Assembly: GCA_018065815.1 (NCBI GenBank)
Contig: JAGHSP010000347.1
Coordinates: 1 to 19,567 of the forward strand
Direction of reading: 5' to 3'
Source of the DNA: Candidatus Sodaliphilus limicaballi
GTDB taxonomy: Bacteria > Bacteroidota > Bacteroidia > Bacteroidales > Muribaculaceae
DNA: 19,567 nucleotides
Positions 1 to 7,091 of this stretch are shown here, piece by piece. The notes beneath the pieces are model-generated. The model was not told the DNA's origin. It was given only the letters and a program-made list of their open reading frames with translations, and did no database searches. Position 1 is the first letter of the stretch, and each line of letters opens with the position of its first letter. Both the position numbers and the translations under genes were made by a program.

Positions 1-577
1 AATAAGCGTCAGCAACCACTATGTCAGTCACTTTGATGAGTTCCTTGCTGTAACGCTTGATGACTCCGATGTAATGCTGCACCAGGGTCTTGTTCCTCTG
101 CTTGAGCTCTGACATGCCCGGTGTCTGATGGGCACGAAGCATCATGCAGGTGTTTGCCATGACATCCACAAGTCCGAGGCCCGTAATCTCAAGCCCGTGT
201 TTCATTGCACCGGCACACCCCGACCAGAATGTACCAATATGCGCAGTCTTCTTGCCGGCCTTGCTGATGTAACAAGGATCAATGGCGATAGCCAGAAGCC
301 CTGCCATATCTAGCGAGCGTTTGGCAAGTGACAGGTTGAACAAAAGCCAGTTGATGCACTCCGACCGCTTGCGGTTGAAGTTGCTGCGGTAGGTCTGCTC
401 ACAGTGGCTGCCATACCGCTCCATCTGGGTGAAATTTATCTTTCTCGGGATAACCATGTATAATAACAGTATCTCAACGATGAGTTTCTCAAAACTTTTG
501 TTTAACTTTGCAGAAGCATTATTGATAGCATCTCTGCAGATATCTGCATATTGGTCGAGTGAGTCTGAAATATTCAT
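1..577 (-). CDS. IS transposase, DDE type (partial; C-terminus beyond window)
   Basis: The minus-strand frame opens at an ATG at 575-577 and stays open for 192 codons to the window edge. The protein begins MNISDSLDQYADICRDA. A region around residues 50-75 (MERYGSHCEQTYRSNFNRKR) precedes a hydrophobic strand ending in Asp100 (LAIAIDPCYIS). Another hydrophobic strand ends in Asp190 (DIVVADAY). Two strand-end aspartates at this spacing fit the first two acidic residues of a DDE transposase. The third would lie outside the window. From memory the N-terminal half resembles an IS4-like transposase common in Bacteroidales, but the family is uncertain. The gene points away from the PUL genes' start and sits beyond their 3' end, so it is probably a mobile neighbour rather than part of the locus. 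Whether it is intact cannot be judged here. Confidence 0.8.
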   Translation of the reverse strand, partial: MNISDSLDQYADICRDAINNASAKLNKSFEKLIVEILLLYMVIPRKINFTQMERYGSHCEQTYRSNFNRKRSECINWLLFNLSLAKRSLDMAGLLAIAIDPCYISKAGKKTAHIGTFWSGCAGAMKHGLEITGLGLVDVMANTCMMLRAHQTPGMSELKQRNKTLVQHYIGVIKRYSKELIKVTDIVVADAY

Positions 578-909
578 GTGAACTTATGGCTTAGTATACT
601 ATAAAGTTACTGATTTTCAGCCACTTGGCCAATTTTGTTTAGTTATTTATTGTTAATGTAACTCGTTTATTTTCAGATGATTAAATTATAAACTAACGGA
701 GTATTGAGAAATAAACACCCTATTTATTTTTCCAAACCAACCGAACCCAAACTGTACACCTCACATTCATAACAACCTTTGGAACAACTCACAACGAATA
801 CTCAGGACAAATTCAAAAGTCCATAACCATTGATTCTCTATTTGAGCCATAATAGCAACCCTAAAATATCTAGAGTTTCAGATATCCTAGTGTTTCTAGA
901 TGAGGGCAA
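578..909. other. Intergenic region upstream of the transposase, no gene seen
   Basis: This is about 330 bases of AT-rich DNA with stops in all frames and no credible gene. It should contain the promoter and one end of the insertion sequence, but without the other end I cannot place the terminal inverted repeat. A short palindrome TTGGCCAA lies at 625-632. Near 869-900 two TCTAGA hexamers (869 and 895) flank degenerate copies of the same motif. They resemble the ordered TCTAGA array at 1136-1171. Confidence 0.5.
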
Positions 910-1125
910 TTAGTATTTTATGCCGTGGGAGTCGAGTAGCGACTTCAAGCGGATTATCTCGACTTTAAGTTGTTCCACCACAGTGTTGCGGTAGCCAGTG
1001 CGGGCGTTATACATCCTTTCCTTGATGCCGCCATTCTCAACAAAATCCTTCTCAAGTTTTTGATATAACTGGATAGCATGCGGACAACTGGCGGCCGTTG
1101 TGAAGATGGTCGCCAGTTGTTTTCT
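910..1125 (-). pseudogene. C-terminal remnant, possibly a four-helix-bundle suffix-domain protein
   Basis: An open minus-strand frame of 71 codons ends with TAA at 910-912. It is closed upstream by an in-frame TAA at 1126-1128 and has no start codon near its beginning. The only in-frame Met is in GGIKERMYNARTGYRN. The residues look like real helical protein: AIQLYQKLEKDFVENGG, then an Arg-rich turn, then VVEQLKVEIIRLKSLLDSHG. From memory the LEKDF-ENGG-ERM-AR pattern resembles the suffix domain found at the end of some Bacteroidota four-helix-bundle (S23-like) proteins. That identification is tentative. The missing N-terminal part is replaced by the 3' end of the GH3 gene, 50 bp away. This suggests that a rearrangement at the PUL border cut the gene. 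Confidence 0.4.
1084..1120. other. Inverted repeat with 10-bp stem inside the remnant
   Basis: ACAACTGGCG at 1084-1093 and CGCCAGTTGT at 1111-1120 form a perfect 10-bp stem with a 17-nt loop. On the plus strand it is followed by TTTCTTTATA, giving an intrinsic-terminator look in that direction. No plus-strand gene that it would terminate is present in the window. It may instead be part of a rearrangement scar. Confidence 0.4.
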
Positions 1126-1134
1126 TTATAGAGG

Positions 1135-1170
1135 TTCTAGATTTTCTAGAAATTCTAGATAGTCTAGAAT
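1135..1170 (-). terminator. Tandem TCTAGA palindromes after GH3; possible terminator
   Basis: Immediately after the GH3 stop codon, two hairpins sit side by side. ATTCTAGA-3nt-TCTAGAAT spans 1152-1170 (8-bp stem with ATTCTAGA at 1152-1159 and TCTAGAAT at 1163-1170). TTCTAGA-3nt-TCTAGAA spans 1135-1151 (7-bp stem). The same bases also form four tandem 9-bp units TCTAGANNN starting at 1136, 1145, 1154 and 1163. The stems are AT-rich and not followed by a clean U-run on the minus strand, so termination is inferred mainly from position at the end of the gene row. Confidence 0.4.
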
Positions 1171-1174
1171 GGCC

Positions 1175-3739
1175 TTACTCGATTGTGAATGTGCCCTTGA
1201 GACGGATGTCGGCTGATGATGAGCCTACCATGAGTTGGTATTCGCCCTTGGGAGTGACGAAGCCGTTGGTCTTGTCGTCCCAGTAGCGGAGGTCGGCTTT
1301 GTCGATGGTGAGTTCCATCGCGCGGGTCTTGCCCTTGGCCACAGCCACGCGCTCAAAGGCTTTGAGCTGCTTGATGGGCATGTAGGTGCCTGTCTCGGGA
1401 TAGTGTACATAGACCTGTGCTACCTCGTCGCCATCGCACTTGCCGCTGTTGGTGAGGTCGAACTTCACGTTCACCTTGTCGCCTGCGGCATTGACTTTGA
1501 GGTTCTTGTACTTGAAAGTGGTGTAGCTCAAACCGTAACCGAACTCGTAGAGCGGCTTGCCAGTGAAGTACTGGTAGGTGCGGCCCTTGCCGGTGTTGAT
1601 GGCATAGTCGTCAAACTCGGGGAGGTCTTCCATCGACGAGTAGAACGTGAGGGGCAGCTTGCCGCCGGGGTTCATCTTGCCGAAGAGCGCCTCGGCCACT
1701 GCGTTGCCACCCTGCTCGCCAGGATACCAGGCGTCGAGGATAGCGGGCAAGTTCTCCTTCTCCCAGTTGATTGAGAGCGAGCTACCAGCCACGAGGACGA
1801 GGATGGTGCGTGGGTTAGCCTTGTAGATTTCGCGCAGGAACTCCTTCTGGTCGGCAGGGAGATCCATTGTGTAGCGGTCCTGGCCTTCACGCTCGATGCT
1901 CTTGTCGATACCCATCACAGCGATGGTGTAGTCGCAAGACTTAGCGGCCTTGATAGCGTCGCCGAAGAATTCCATGCGCTGCTTCTCGTCAACCGCGGGA
2001 GCGCGCCAGTAGAGGCGTGCGAATGCGTCGCCGCCACCGTCGAAGTACTCAATCTTGATGTCATATTTCTTGCCAGCCTCGAGGGTGATGGGAATCTTGT
2101 CCTCGGCAGCGGGACGGTTCACCCATGCGTCGATGACCTTCTTGCCGTCGATCCACATGCGGCAGCCGTCGTCGGTCTTGAGCGAGATGGTGTATTCGCC
2201 GCTCACTGTGGGGCAGAGCTCGCCGGTCCAACGAGCCGACATGGGTGCGAACGAACGTGCGGGATCGGGTGGTTGAGAAGCGGGATCATAGTAAATCTCG
2301 TCCTCAATGCGGGTGGTTGAGGGAGAGCCTTCGAGGTTGGCATTGGTGAAGTACTCGGCCTTGATGCCACGGGGGAAGAACTCCTTGCTGATGGGCTTGT
2401 AACCGCTTGAGCTTGATACCCAGGGAGCGTGAACGACCTTCACCTGGTTGCCCACGAGGTTGCGGATACCGTCGAGAATGGTGACGGGCTCGTTGACGGG
2501 CGTACCGCTGTAGTCGCCAAACTCGCAGCGGGCAGCGTTGAGGCCAACGACAGCCACACTCTTGACCTTGCTAGGGTTAAGGGGGAGGATGTTCTTGTCG
2601 TTCTTGAGCAGCACAAGGCTCTGGCGAGCAGTCTCAAGAGCGAGTTCCTGGTGTTTCTTGCAGCCCACCACGCTGGGGCTGATCTTGTTATAGGGGTTGA
2701 GATCGGGGTCGTCAAACACGCCCAGACGCATGCGTCCACGCAGCAGGTGGTAAGCAGCCGAGTCGATGTCGGCGTCGGTCACGCGATAGTGGTGGTAAGC
2801 GTCGAGAAGGGGCTGTGTATATACATTGTCGGCACACTCAAGATCCATTCCTGCCTTCATCATGAGCACGGCTGCAGTCTCGTAGTCGTTGACATACTTG
2901 TGCTGGGTGACCATCCACTGCGGTGCGCTACAGTCGCTCACCATGAAGCCGTCAAATCCCCAGTCCTGCTTGAGAACCTTCTGGATGAGGTAGGGATTAG
3001 CCACACAGGGTATGCCGTTGACTGCATTGTAGGCAGTCATGACACTCTGCACATTGGCTTTCTTGACACACATCTCATAGGCGGGGAAGTAGTATTCGCG
3101 CAGGTCACGCTCGCTGATGACAGCATTGCAGCTTGCACGGTTGTGCTCCTCATTGTTGGCAGCGAAGTGTTTGAGGGTTGACACGGTCTTGATGTATCGA
3201 GGGTCGTCGCCCTGGAGACCGCGCACGAATCCCATAGCAATGTTACCGGTGAGAACGGGGTCCTCGCCGTAGGTCTCGGGGGTGCGTCCCCAGCGTGGGT
3301 CGCGAGCCATGTTGATGGTGGGCGACCAGAAGCACAGCAGGTCGCTAGAACCGTCGTGCTGCTTCTTGCCCAGTTCAAACTTGTTCCACTTGCCGCGAGC
3401 CTCGTCGCTGATAGCGGATGAAACCGAGTGGATGAGATTGGGGTTCCATGTTGCCGATAGCGCGATAGCCTGTGGGAACACAGTGAACTTGCCCGGGCGC
3501 ACGATGCCGTGCAGGGCCTCGTTGCCGATGTAGAACTTGTCAATGCCCAAGCGTGGAATAGCCGGAGCGTTGTGGGTCATCATGGAGATTTTCTCCTCAA
3601 CGGTCATGCGTGAGAGCAAGTCCATGATGCGGTCGTGCATGGGAGCATTGGGGTCACGGAAGAGTTCGTTTTGCGCAGTTGCCGCGAGTCCCAGCGACGC
3701 CACAGCAGCAAGCGCAATCATTTTTTTGTAAAATTTCAT
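1175..3739 (-). CDS. Glycoside hydrolase family 3 enzyme with PA14 insert
   Basis: This is an 854-aa exported enzyme predicted to release single beta-linked sugars from oligosaccharide ends. A signal peptide (MKFYKKMIALAAVASLG, cleaved near AATAQ at 20-23) lacks a lipobox, so the enzyme is probably periplasmic. The (beta/alpha)8 domain spans about 25-345, with KHFAANNEEHN (Lys190, His191) and the nucleophile Asp269 in GFDGFMVSDC. A PA14 domain (about 458-582, from GIKAEYFTNANLEG to ARLYWRAP) interrupts the second catalytic domain. EREGQDR (616-622) follows it and supplies the likely acid/base glutamate. An FnIII-like domain ends the protein (about 750-850). The insert and length match PA14-type GH3 enzymes. 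The Cys after the nucleophile (SDC, where SDW is common in beta-glucosidases) and RWGRTPETYGEDP are frequent in the beta-xylosidase branch. Specificity, beta-glucosidase or beta-xylosidase, is therefore left open. It is the last gene of the row. Confidence 0.95.
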   Translation of the reverse strand: MKFYKKMIALAAVASLGLAATAQNELFRDPNAPMHDRIMDLLSRMTVEEKISMMTHNAPAIPRLGIDKFYIGNEALHGIVRPGKFTVFPQAIALSATWNPNLIHSVSSAISDEARGKWNKFELGKKQHDGSSDLLCFWSPTINMARDPRWGRTPETYGEDPVLTGNIAMGFVRGLQGDDPRYIKTVSTLKHFAANNEEHNRASCNAVISERDLREYYFPAYEMCVKKANVQSVMTAYNAVNGIPCVANPYLIQKVLKQDWGFDGFMVSDCSAPQWMVTQHKYVNDYETAAVLMMKAGMDLECADNVYTQPLLDAYHHYRVTDADIDSAAYHLLRGRMRLGVFDDPDLNPYNKISPSVVGCKKHQELALETARQSLVLLKNDKNILPLNPSKVKSVAVVGLNAARCEFGDYSGTPVNEPVTILDGIRNLVGNQVKVVHAPWVSSSSGYKPISKEFFPRGIKAEYFTNANLEGSPSTTRIEDEIYYDPASQPPDPARSFAPMSARWTGELCPTVSGEYTISLKTDDGCRMWIDGKKVIDAWVNRPAAEDKIPITLEAGKKYDIKIEYFDGGGDAFARLYWRAPAVDEKQRMEFFGDAIKAAKSCDYTIAVMGIDKSIEREGQDRYTMDLPADQKEFLREIYKANPRTILVLVAGSSLSINWEKENLPAILDAWYPGEQGGNAVAEALFGKMNPGGKLPLTFYSSMEDLPEFDDYAINTGKGRTYQYFTGKPLYEFGYGLSYTTFKYKNLKVNAAGDKVNVKFDLTNSGKCDGDEVAQVYVHYPETGTYMPIKQLKAFERVAVAKGKTRAMELTIDKADLRYWDDKTNGFVTPKGEYQLMVGSSSADIRLKGTFTIE

Positions 3740-3751
3740 ATTGTTTTTTGT

Positions 3752-3847
3752 AAAGGTTTAAAGGTTTAAAAGTTTAAAAGTTTAAAGGTTTAAAAGTTTA
3801 AAAGTTTAAAGGTTTAAAAGTTTAAAGGTTTAAAAGTTTAAAAGTTT
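3752..3847. repeat. Tandem array, 12 perfect 8-bp units with one A/G variable base
   Basis: On the plus strand the array is twelve contiguous units of AAAGGTTT or AAAAGTTT. The fourth base reads G,G,A,A,G,A,A,G,A,G,A,A and all other positions are identical. Every unit junction makes TTTAAA. The array lies in the leader of the GH3 gene and ends 12 bp before its start codon, so transcription through the gene row would place AAACTTTT/AAACCTTT units in the mRNA. It has no reading-frame role. Copy number could change by slippage and alter leader length. Confidence 0.95.
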
Positions 3848-3860
3848 AACTTTCATCACA

Positions 3861-3888
3861 TTAATCCGTTAATCTCTCAAACGGTTAA
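3861..3888 (-). terminator. Weak bulged stem-loop just after the GH30 stop
   Basis: TTAATCCGTT (3861-3870) pairs with AACGGTTAA (3880-3888), leaving one bulged T and a 9-nt loop. The stem begins 8 nt after the GH30 stop codon in the direction of transcription. No U-run follows at once. It could be a weak terminator or an RNA-processing/3'-end stability element between the GH30 and GH3 genes. Confidence 0.3.
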
Positions 3889-3896
3889 ACCCATAT

Positions 3897-5315
3897 TTAT
3901 TTTAAGTATATCGTGTGGAAGGAGTGGGGCTTGAGCACCTGGTTGAGGTATTGATTGCCCACTTTGATGCTCAGGCTGCGGTCGTCGCCGGTGCGGTTCA
4001 CGAGCATCACAACCTTTGAGCCGTCGTTGCATGCAAAGGCGAGCACGTCGTCACGATCGGAGGTCTCAAGACGCACGTCACCGGGGTTGAGCCAGTGGCA
4101 CAGGTGCTTCATGAGATAGAACTCCGGATTGTAGGTCACTGTCTGCGTAGCAGGGTCAACCGAGATGAGCGCATTCTGCTTCCATCCCCATGGGCTCACG
4201 TTGCCCTTGCTGAGCACCATGTTCCAGTAAGAGAACACGACGCAGCCGTTGCGCAGGTAGTGGCTCATCTGCCACCAAGTGTGCTCGGCGGCGCCCCAGT
4301 CGTTAGAGCCATTGCCGCACTCGGCCTCGGTGTGCATCATCTTGAGGTGAGGATATTCCTTGTTGATATAAGGGATAGCACCCTTGCCGTCCCACTGGAA
4401 ACCCTCTCCAGCCCAGTATTTCTTTGCCTTGGGGTCGTTGAGTGCAGTGCGGCTCCAGTCGGGGTTGTCGCGATTGCACGTGCCCAGATAAATCTCGGTG
4501 TCGAGCCCGTCCTTCTCAAACTGCGGTCCCATGAAGTTGCCCACGAAATAAGCCAGGTCCTGGGGGTTCCAGGGGCAGCTAGAGTATTTAGTGGGCGAGC
4601 AAGGCTCGTTCTGCACGTTGATGGCATATATCTTCACGCCCTGCTTGGCATAGGCCTGGACATATTTAGAGAAGTAAAGCGCATAGGCCTGCAATACACC
4701 CTTTTCCATGCGAATGCCGGTGCGGTCGAGCTCTTGTTCCTTCTCGCGCGGCAGGCCATTGTGATTGGGCTTGTCGTTGTCGTAGGAACTAGCATAGTGG
4801 TTGTTGGCCTTCATCCAAGCCGGAGGAGTCCAAGGCGAGCCCCAAATCTTGAGTCCGGGCTGCACCTTCTGCGCTTCCTTGATGTATCGCAAGAGGATGT
4901 GACGGTCGCGGTCGATCGAGAAGTTGATCATGTTGTAGTCGCCGTCCACATCGCACAGCGAGTAGTAGTTCATCGCGAAGTCGCTCGACCCGATGGGCAT
5001 GCGGCAGTAGGTGAAGTTAGCCTCCTCCTTGCTGAATAGCTTGTTGATCACGTCCTGACGCTGCTCGGGGCTGATTTCACACAGCACATCCCAACCCAGC
5101 TCGTTGAAGCATCCTCCCATGCCGTCGAGCGTCTGCATGCGATTGTCGGTAATCTCAATGAGTTGTGCGCCGGCCGCAGGTGCTGTTGTCAGCTTGGCAG
5201 ACTTGTTGAGCTGCCAGTAGTTACCCTCGGTCGATGTGCGCCACTCCACCTTCTGGGCAGTGGCGGCAAGTGCTAAAGCAAGGCATGATGCCTGTAATAG
5301 TGATTTCTTTATCAT
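3897..5315 (-). CDS. Glycoside hydrolase family 30 enzyme (copy A)
   Basis: This is a 472-aa exported GH30 enzyme (clan GH-A, retaining). Family activities include endo-beta-1,6-glucanase, glucosylceramidase and beta-xylosidase/xylanase. I chose the ATG at 5315 because it starts a normal signal peptide (MIKKSLLQASCLALALAATA). The in-frame ATG at 5357 would add 14 polar residues (MPEGSPEG...) that spoil it. A cysteine in the signal core lacks a lipobox context, so a periplasmic location is expected. The acid/base is Glu237 in INVQNEPCSPT and the nucleophile is Glu330 in MMHTEAECGNG. WGSPWTPPAWMK near 158-169 is the family's typical strand-end motif. A C-terminal beta-domain (about 400-472) completes the fold. 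It is similar to, but clearly diverged from, the next GH30 upstream, so the pair suggests different linkages or chain lengths. With the GH3 it resembles the enzyme set of beta-1,6-glucan loci; that substrate is an inference. Confidence 0.93.
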   Translation of the reverse strand: MIKKSLLQASCLALALAATAQKVEWRTSTEGNYWQLNKSAKLTTAPAAGAQLIEITDNRMQTLDGMGGCFNELGWDVLCEISPEQRQDVINKLFSKEEANFTYCRMPIGSSDFAMNYYSLCDVDGDYNMINFSIDRDRHILLRYIKEAQKVQPGLKIWGSPWTPPAWMKANNHYASSYDNDKPNHNGLPREKEQELDRTGIRMEKGVLQAYALYFSKYVQAYAKQGVKIYAINVQNEPCSPTKYSSCPWNPQDLAYFVGNFMGPQFEKDGLDTEIYLGTCNRDNPDWSRTALNDPKAKKYWAGEGFQWDGKGAIPYINKEYPHLKMMHTEAECGNGSNDWGAAEHTWWQMSHYLRNGCVVFSYWNMVLSKGNVSPWGWKQNALISVDPATQTVTYNPEFYLMKHLCHWLNPGDVRLETSDRDDVLAFACNDGSKVVMLVNRTGDDRSLSIKVGNQYLNQVLKPHSFHTIYLK

Positions 5316-5395
5316 AATCTTTTTTTTTATTATTCCCTCGGGTGACCCCTCGGGCACGGTGGCTTGCTTGGTTAACGGGCATGAAAAAGTGCTGA

Positions 5396-5487
5396 TTTAT
5401 CACATTTATCGACTTTATCACGCTTATCACATTAATCATGTTTATCACTTTTATCACCAATTTATCAGGTTGATCACTTTTATCACT
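5396..5487. repeat. Degenerate tandem array of 9-bp TTTATCACN units
   Basis: Ten units of about 9 bp follow the consensus TTTATCAC plus one variable base on the plus strand: 5396, 5405, 5414, 5423, 5432, 5441, 5450, then after a 2-base AA insertion 5461, 5470 and 5479. Most units carry 0-2 changes. In the sense of the genes the motif reads GTGATAAA. The array lies 80 bp upstream of the GH30 (copy A) start, in its leader. An open frame across it would encode a three-residue Val-Ile-Asn/Lys periodicity, which I treat as a by-product of the repeats. Confidence 0.9.
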
Positions 5488-5498
5488 TTTTTGAGCGA

Positions 5499-5526
5499 GT
5501 TTTGAACCAAAAAACTGGTCCAAAAC
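5499..5526 (-). other. 10-bp RNA stem-loop in the GH30 intergenic leader
   Basis: In minus-strand RNA, GUUUUGGACC (from 5526-5517) pairs with GGUUCAAAAC (5508-5499) through ten pairs including one G-U, around an 8-nt U-rich loop. It lies 11 bases before the 9-bp repeat array in transcription order. Without a following U-run it looks more like a leader or processing structure than a classic terminator. Confidence 0.35.
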
Positions 5527-5581
5527 AGAAGTGCCTGAAAAGTCGTGAAATCAGTAACTGTCGCAAAATCGCGTTTCGGTG

Positions 5582-5589
5582 CAAAAATA
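5582..5589 (-). promoter_or_regulatory. Candidate Bacteroidota -7 box upstream of GH30 copy A
   Basis: The minus strand reads TATTTTTG here, matching the Bacteroides -7 consensus TAnnTTTG. A TTTG lies upstream, but only 12 nt separate the two elements where about 20 is usual, so support is partial. If used, it would give a leader of roughly 260 nt containing the stem-loop at 5499-5526 and the 9-bp repeat array. The 312-bp gap 5316-5627 contains these elements, a direct repeat CCCTCGGG (5335 and 5347) and no gene. Confidence 0.25.
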
Positions 5590-5627
5590 AGCTGTGCTCG
5601 GCAAAATCGCACCATCAACCGAGAAAG

Positions 5628-7049
5628 TTATTTCTTGATTAAGACGGTGTTGAACGACTTTGCCTTGAGGTTGAGCGTGATCACGTCGCCCTTGAGAGCC
5701 ACGGTGACCTTGCGGTCGTTCTTGTCCTTGTTGGCAACAAAGACCACCGTAGAGCCGTCCTCAAGCCTGAATGCGAGCAAATTCTCGTCGTTGCCCATAG
5801 TCTTCATCTTCACGCTACCGGGCTTCACGTAGTAGCCCAGGTGCTTCATGAGGTAGAACTCGGGGGTGAACTGTGCAGTGTGAGTCTTAGAGTCAACACG
5901 CACGAGCACGTTCTGATCCCATCCCCATGAGCTTGTTCCCTTGTCCTTGAGAATCATGTTGAAGTACATATAAGCACCGCAACCGCCTTCGAGATAAGTC
6001 TTTATGTTGTCGAAAGTCTTCTCAGCCGCCGGCCAGTCGAAAGTGCCGCTACCGCACTCATTCTCGGTGCACATCATCTTCATGTGCGGCAGCGCGCCGT
6101 GGATTTGCTTGAGCACGTCCTTGCCTTCCCACTGGAAGCCCATGCCGGTGAAATACTGCCCAGCCTCGGGATCGGTCATCACGGTCATGAGGTCGTCGAA
6201 GTTGCTGGTGTTCATCGTGCCGTGCCACAGCTCCACGTCCTTGTGCTCGCGACGCATGCGAGGTCCGAGATACTTGCCCACAAAATTAGCAATGCCGCGA
6301 GGGCTCCATGAGCAGTTGGGCCAGATGTTGTGAGTGTAAGGCTCATTCTGGAACATAATCATGCCAACGTTCACGCCAGCCTTCTTATATTCAGTGAGGA
6401 ACTTGCACAGGTAGCGAGCATAGGCATCGAGCGTGCGCTCGTCCTGATAAACCATATCCTCGGCACCCGTCTTTACCTCCAGCTTGGGATCCATGCCGTT
6501 GAGTTTATCGGCCTTGGTAGCATAGTTGTGGTTGCTCTTCATCCAAGTGGGGGGACTCCAGGGGCAAGCCCACAAAGTCATGTCGGGGTTCACGGCGAGA
6601 GCCTTCTTGATGAGCGGAATCATGCACTTCTTGTCGCGCTTGATGCTGAAATGCTTGAGAGCGTAGTCGCCCGGAGTCTCGTCGAGACTGTACCAGTCGC
6701 GAGCAAAGTCATTGGCACCGATGGGGAAACGATTGAATGTCAAGCCAATGCCAGTCTTGGTGTTGAACAACTCGTTGAGCACCTTGTCCTGATCCTTCTT
6801 TCCGAGCAGGTTGAGAGCATCCCATGAGAGTTCGCCGAAGCAACCGCCCCACCCCAGCATGGTCTGCTCGGTGTAACGTGTCACAATCACGTCATAGACC
6901 GTGTGCTGGTCAAACTTGGAAACGCTGTAATCATTCTGTGGCAGCCAGGGAGCAGAAGCAGTCGAAGCCACCCACTCCACGTCCACGGCATGGGCTGCAG
7001 CAGCCACTGCCACGGCGCAGACAAATGATGCAAGTTTTTGTAATCTCAT
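5628..7049 (-). CDS. Glycoside hydrolase family 30 enzyme (copy B)
   Basis: This is a 473-aa exported GH30 hydrolase. The signal peptide MRLQKLASFVCAVAVAAAAH is cleaved near AHA-VDVEW. It has no lipobox, so the enzyme is probably periplasmic. The acid/base Glu236 is in MIMFQNEPYTH and the nucleophile Glu329 is in MMCTENECGSG. LWACPWSPPTWMKSNHNY (around 159-176) and the early motif LGWGGCFGELSWDA (65-78) match copy A and the family. The C-terminal beta-domain runs from about 400. The gene starts 42 bp after the GH92 stop, which suggests co-transcription. Copy A and copy B share the framework but differ widely between motifs, for example INVQNEPCSP against IMFQNEPYTH, so this is not a recent duplication. 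Activity on a beta-linked glycan such as beta-1,6-glucan is plausible but unproven. Confidence 0.93.
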   Translation of the reverse strand: MRLQKLASFVCAVAVAAAAHAVDVEWVASTASAPWLPQNDYSVSKFDQHTVYDVIVTRYTEQTMLGWGGCFGELSWDALNLLGKKDQDKVLNELFNTKTGIGLTFNRFPIGANDFARDWYSLDETPGDYALKHFSIKRDKKCMIPLIKKALAVNPDMTLWACPWSPPTWMKSNHNYATKADKLNGMDPKLEVKTGAEDMVYQDERTLDAYARYLCKFLTEYKKAGVNVGMIMFQNEPYTHNIWPNCSWSPRGIANFVGKYLGPRMRREHKDVELWHGTMNTSNFDDLMTVMTDPEAGQYFTGMGFQWEGKDVLKQIHGALPHMKMMCTENECGSGTFDWPAAEKTFDNIKTYLEGGCGAYMYFNMILKDKGTSSWGWDQNVLVRVDSKTHTAQFTPEFYLMKHLGYYVKPGSVKMKTMGNDENLLAFRLEDGSTVVFVANKDKNDRKVTVALKGDVITLNLKAKSFNTVLIKK

Positions 7050-7091
7050 TCTCTATTATTAATTAAGTATGTGTTCTATGTTTAATATTTA

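Noticed and set aside
128..313. Plus-strand 61-codon frame at the window start
   Set aside because: It is antisense to the transposase frame, which has proper strand-end aspartates and a longer open frame.
4095..5039. Plus-strand open frame (314 codons) opposite GH30 copy A
   Set aside because: It is the mirror of a catalytic-motif-bearing GH30 gene; its Val/His/Leu-rich translation has no domain features. The same reasoning removes the plus-strand frames at 2429-3181 and 14762-15640.
3752..5487. Tandem arrays as a CRISPR
   Set aside because: Units are 8-9 bp with no unique spacers between repeats and no cas genes nearby, so they are simple tandem repeats.
5221..5523. Minus-strand 100-codon frame covering the 9-bp repeats and the GH30-A start
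   Set aside because: Its periodic Val-Ile-Asn/Lys segment is produced by the tandem repeat, and it overlaps the GH30-A signal peptide out of frame. No homology-like features are seen.
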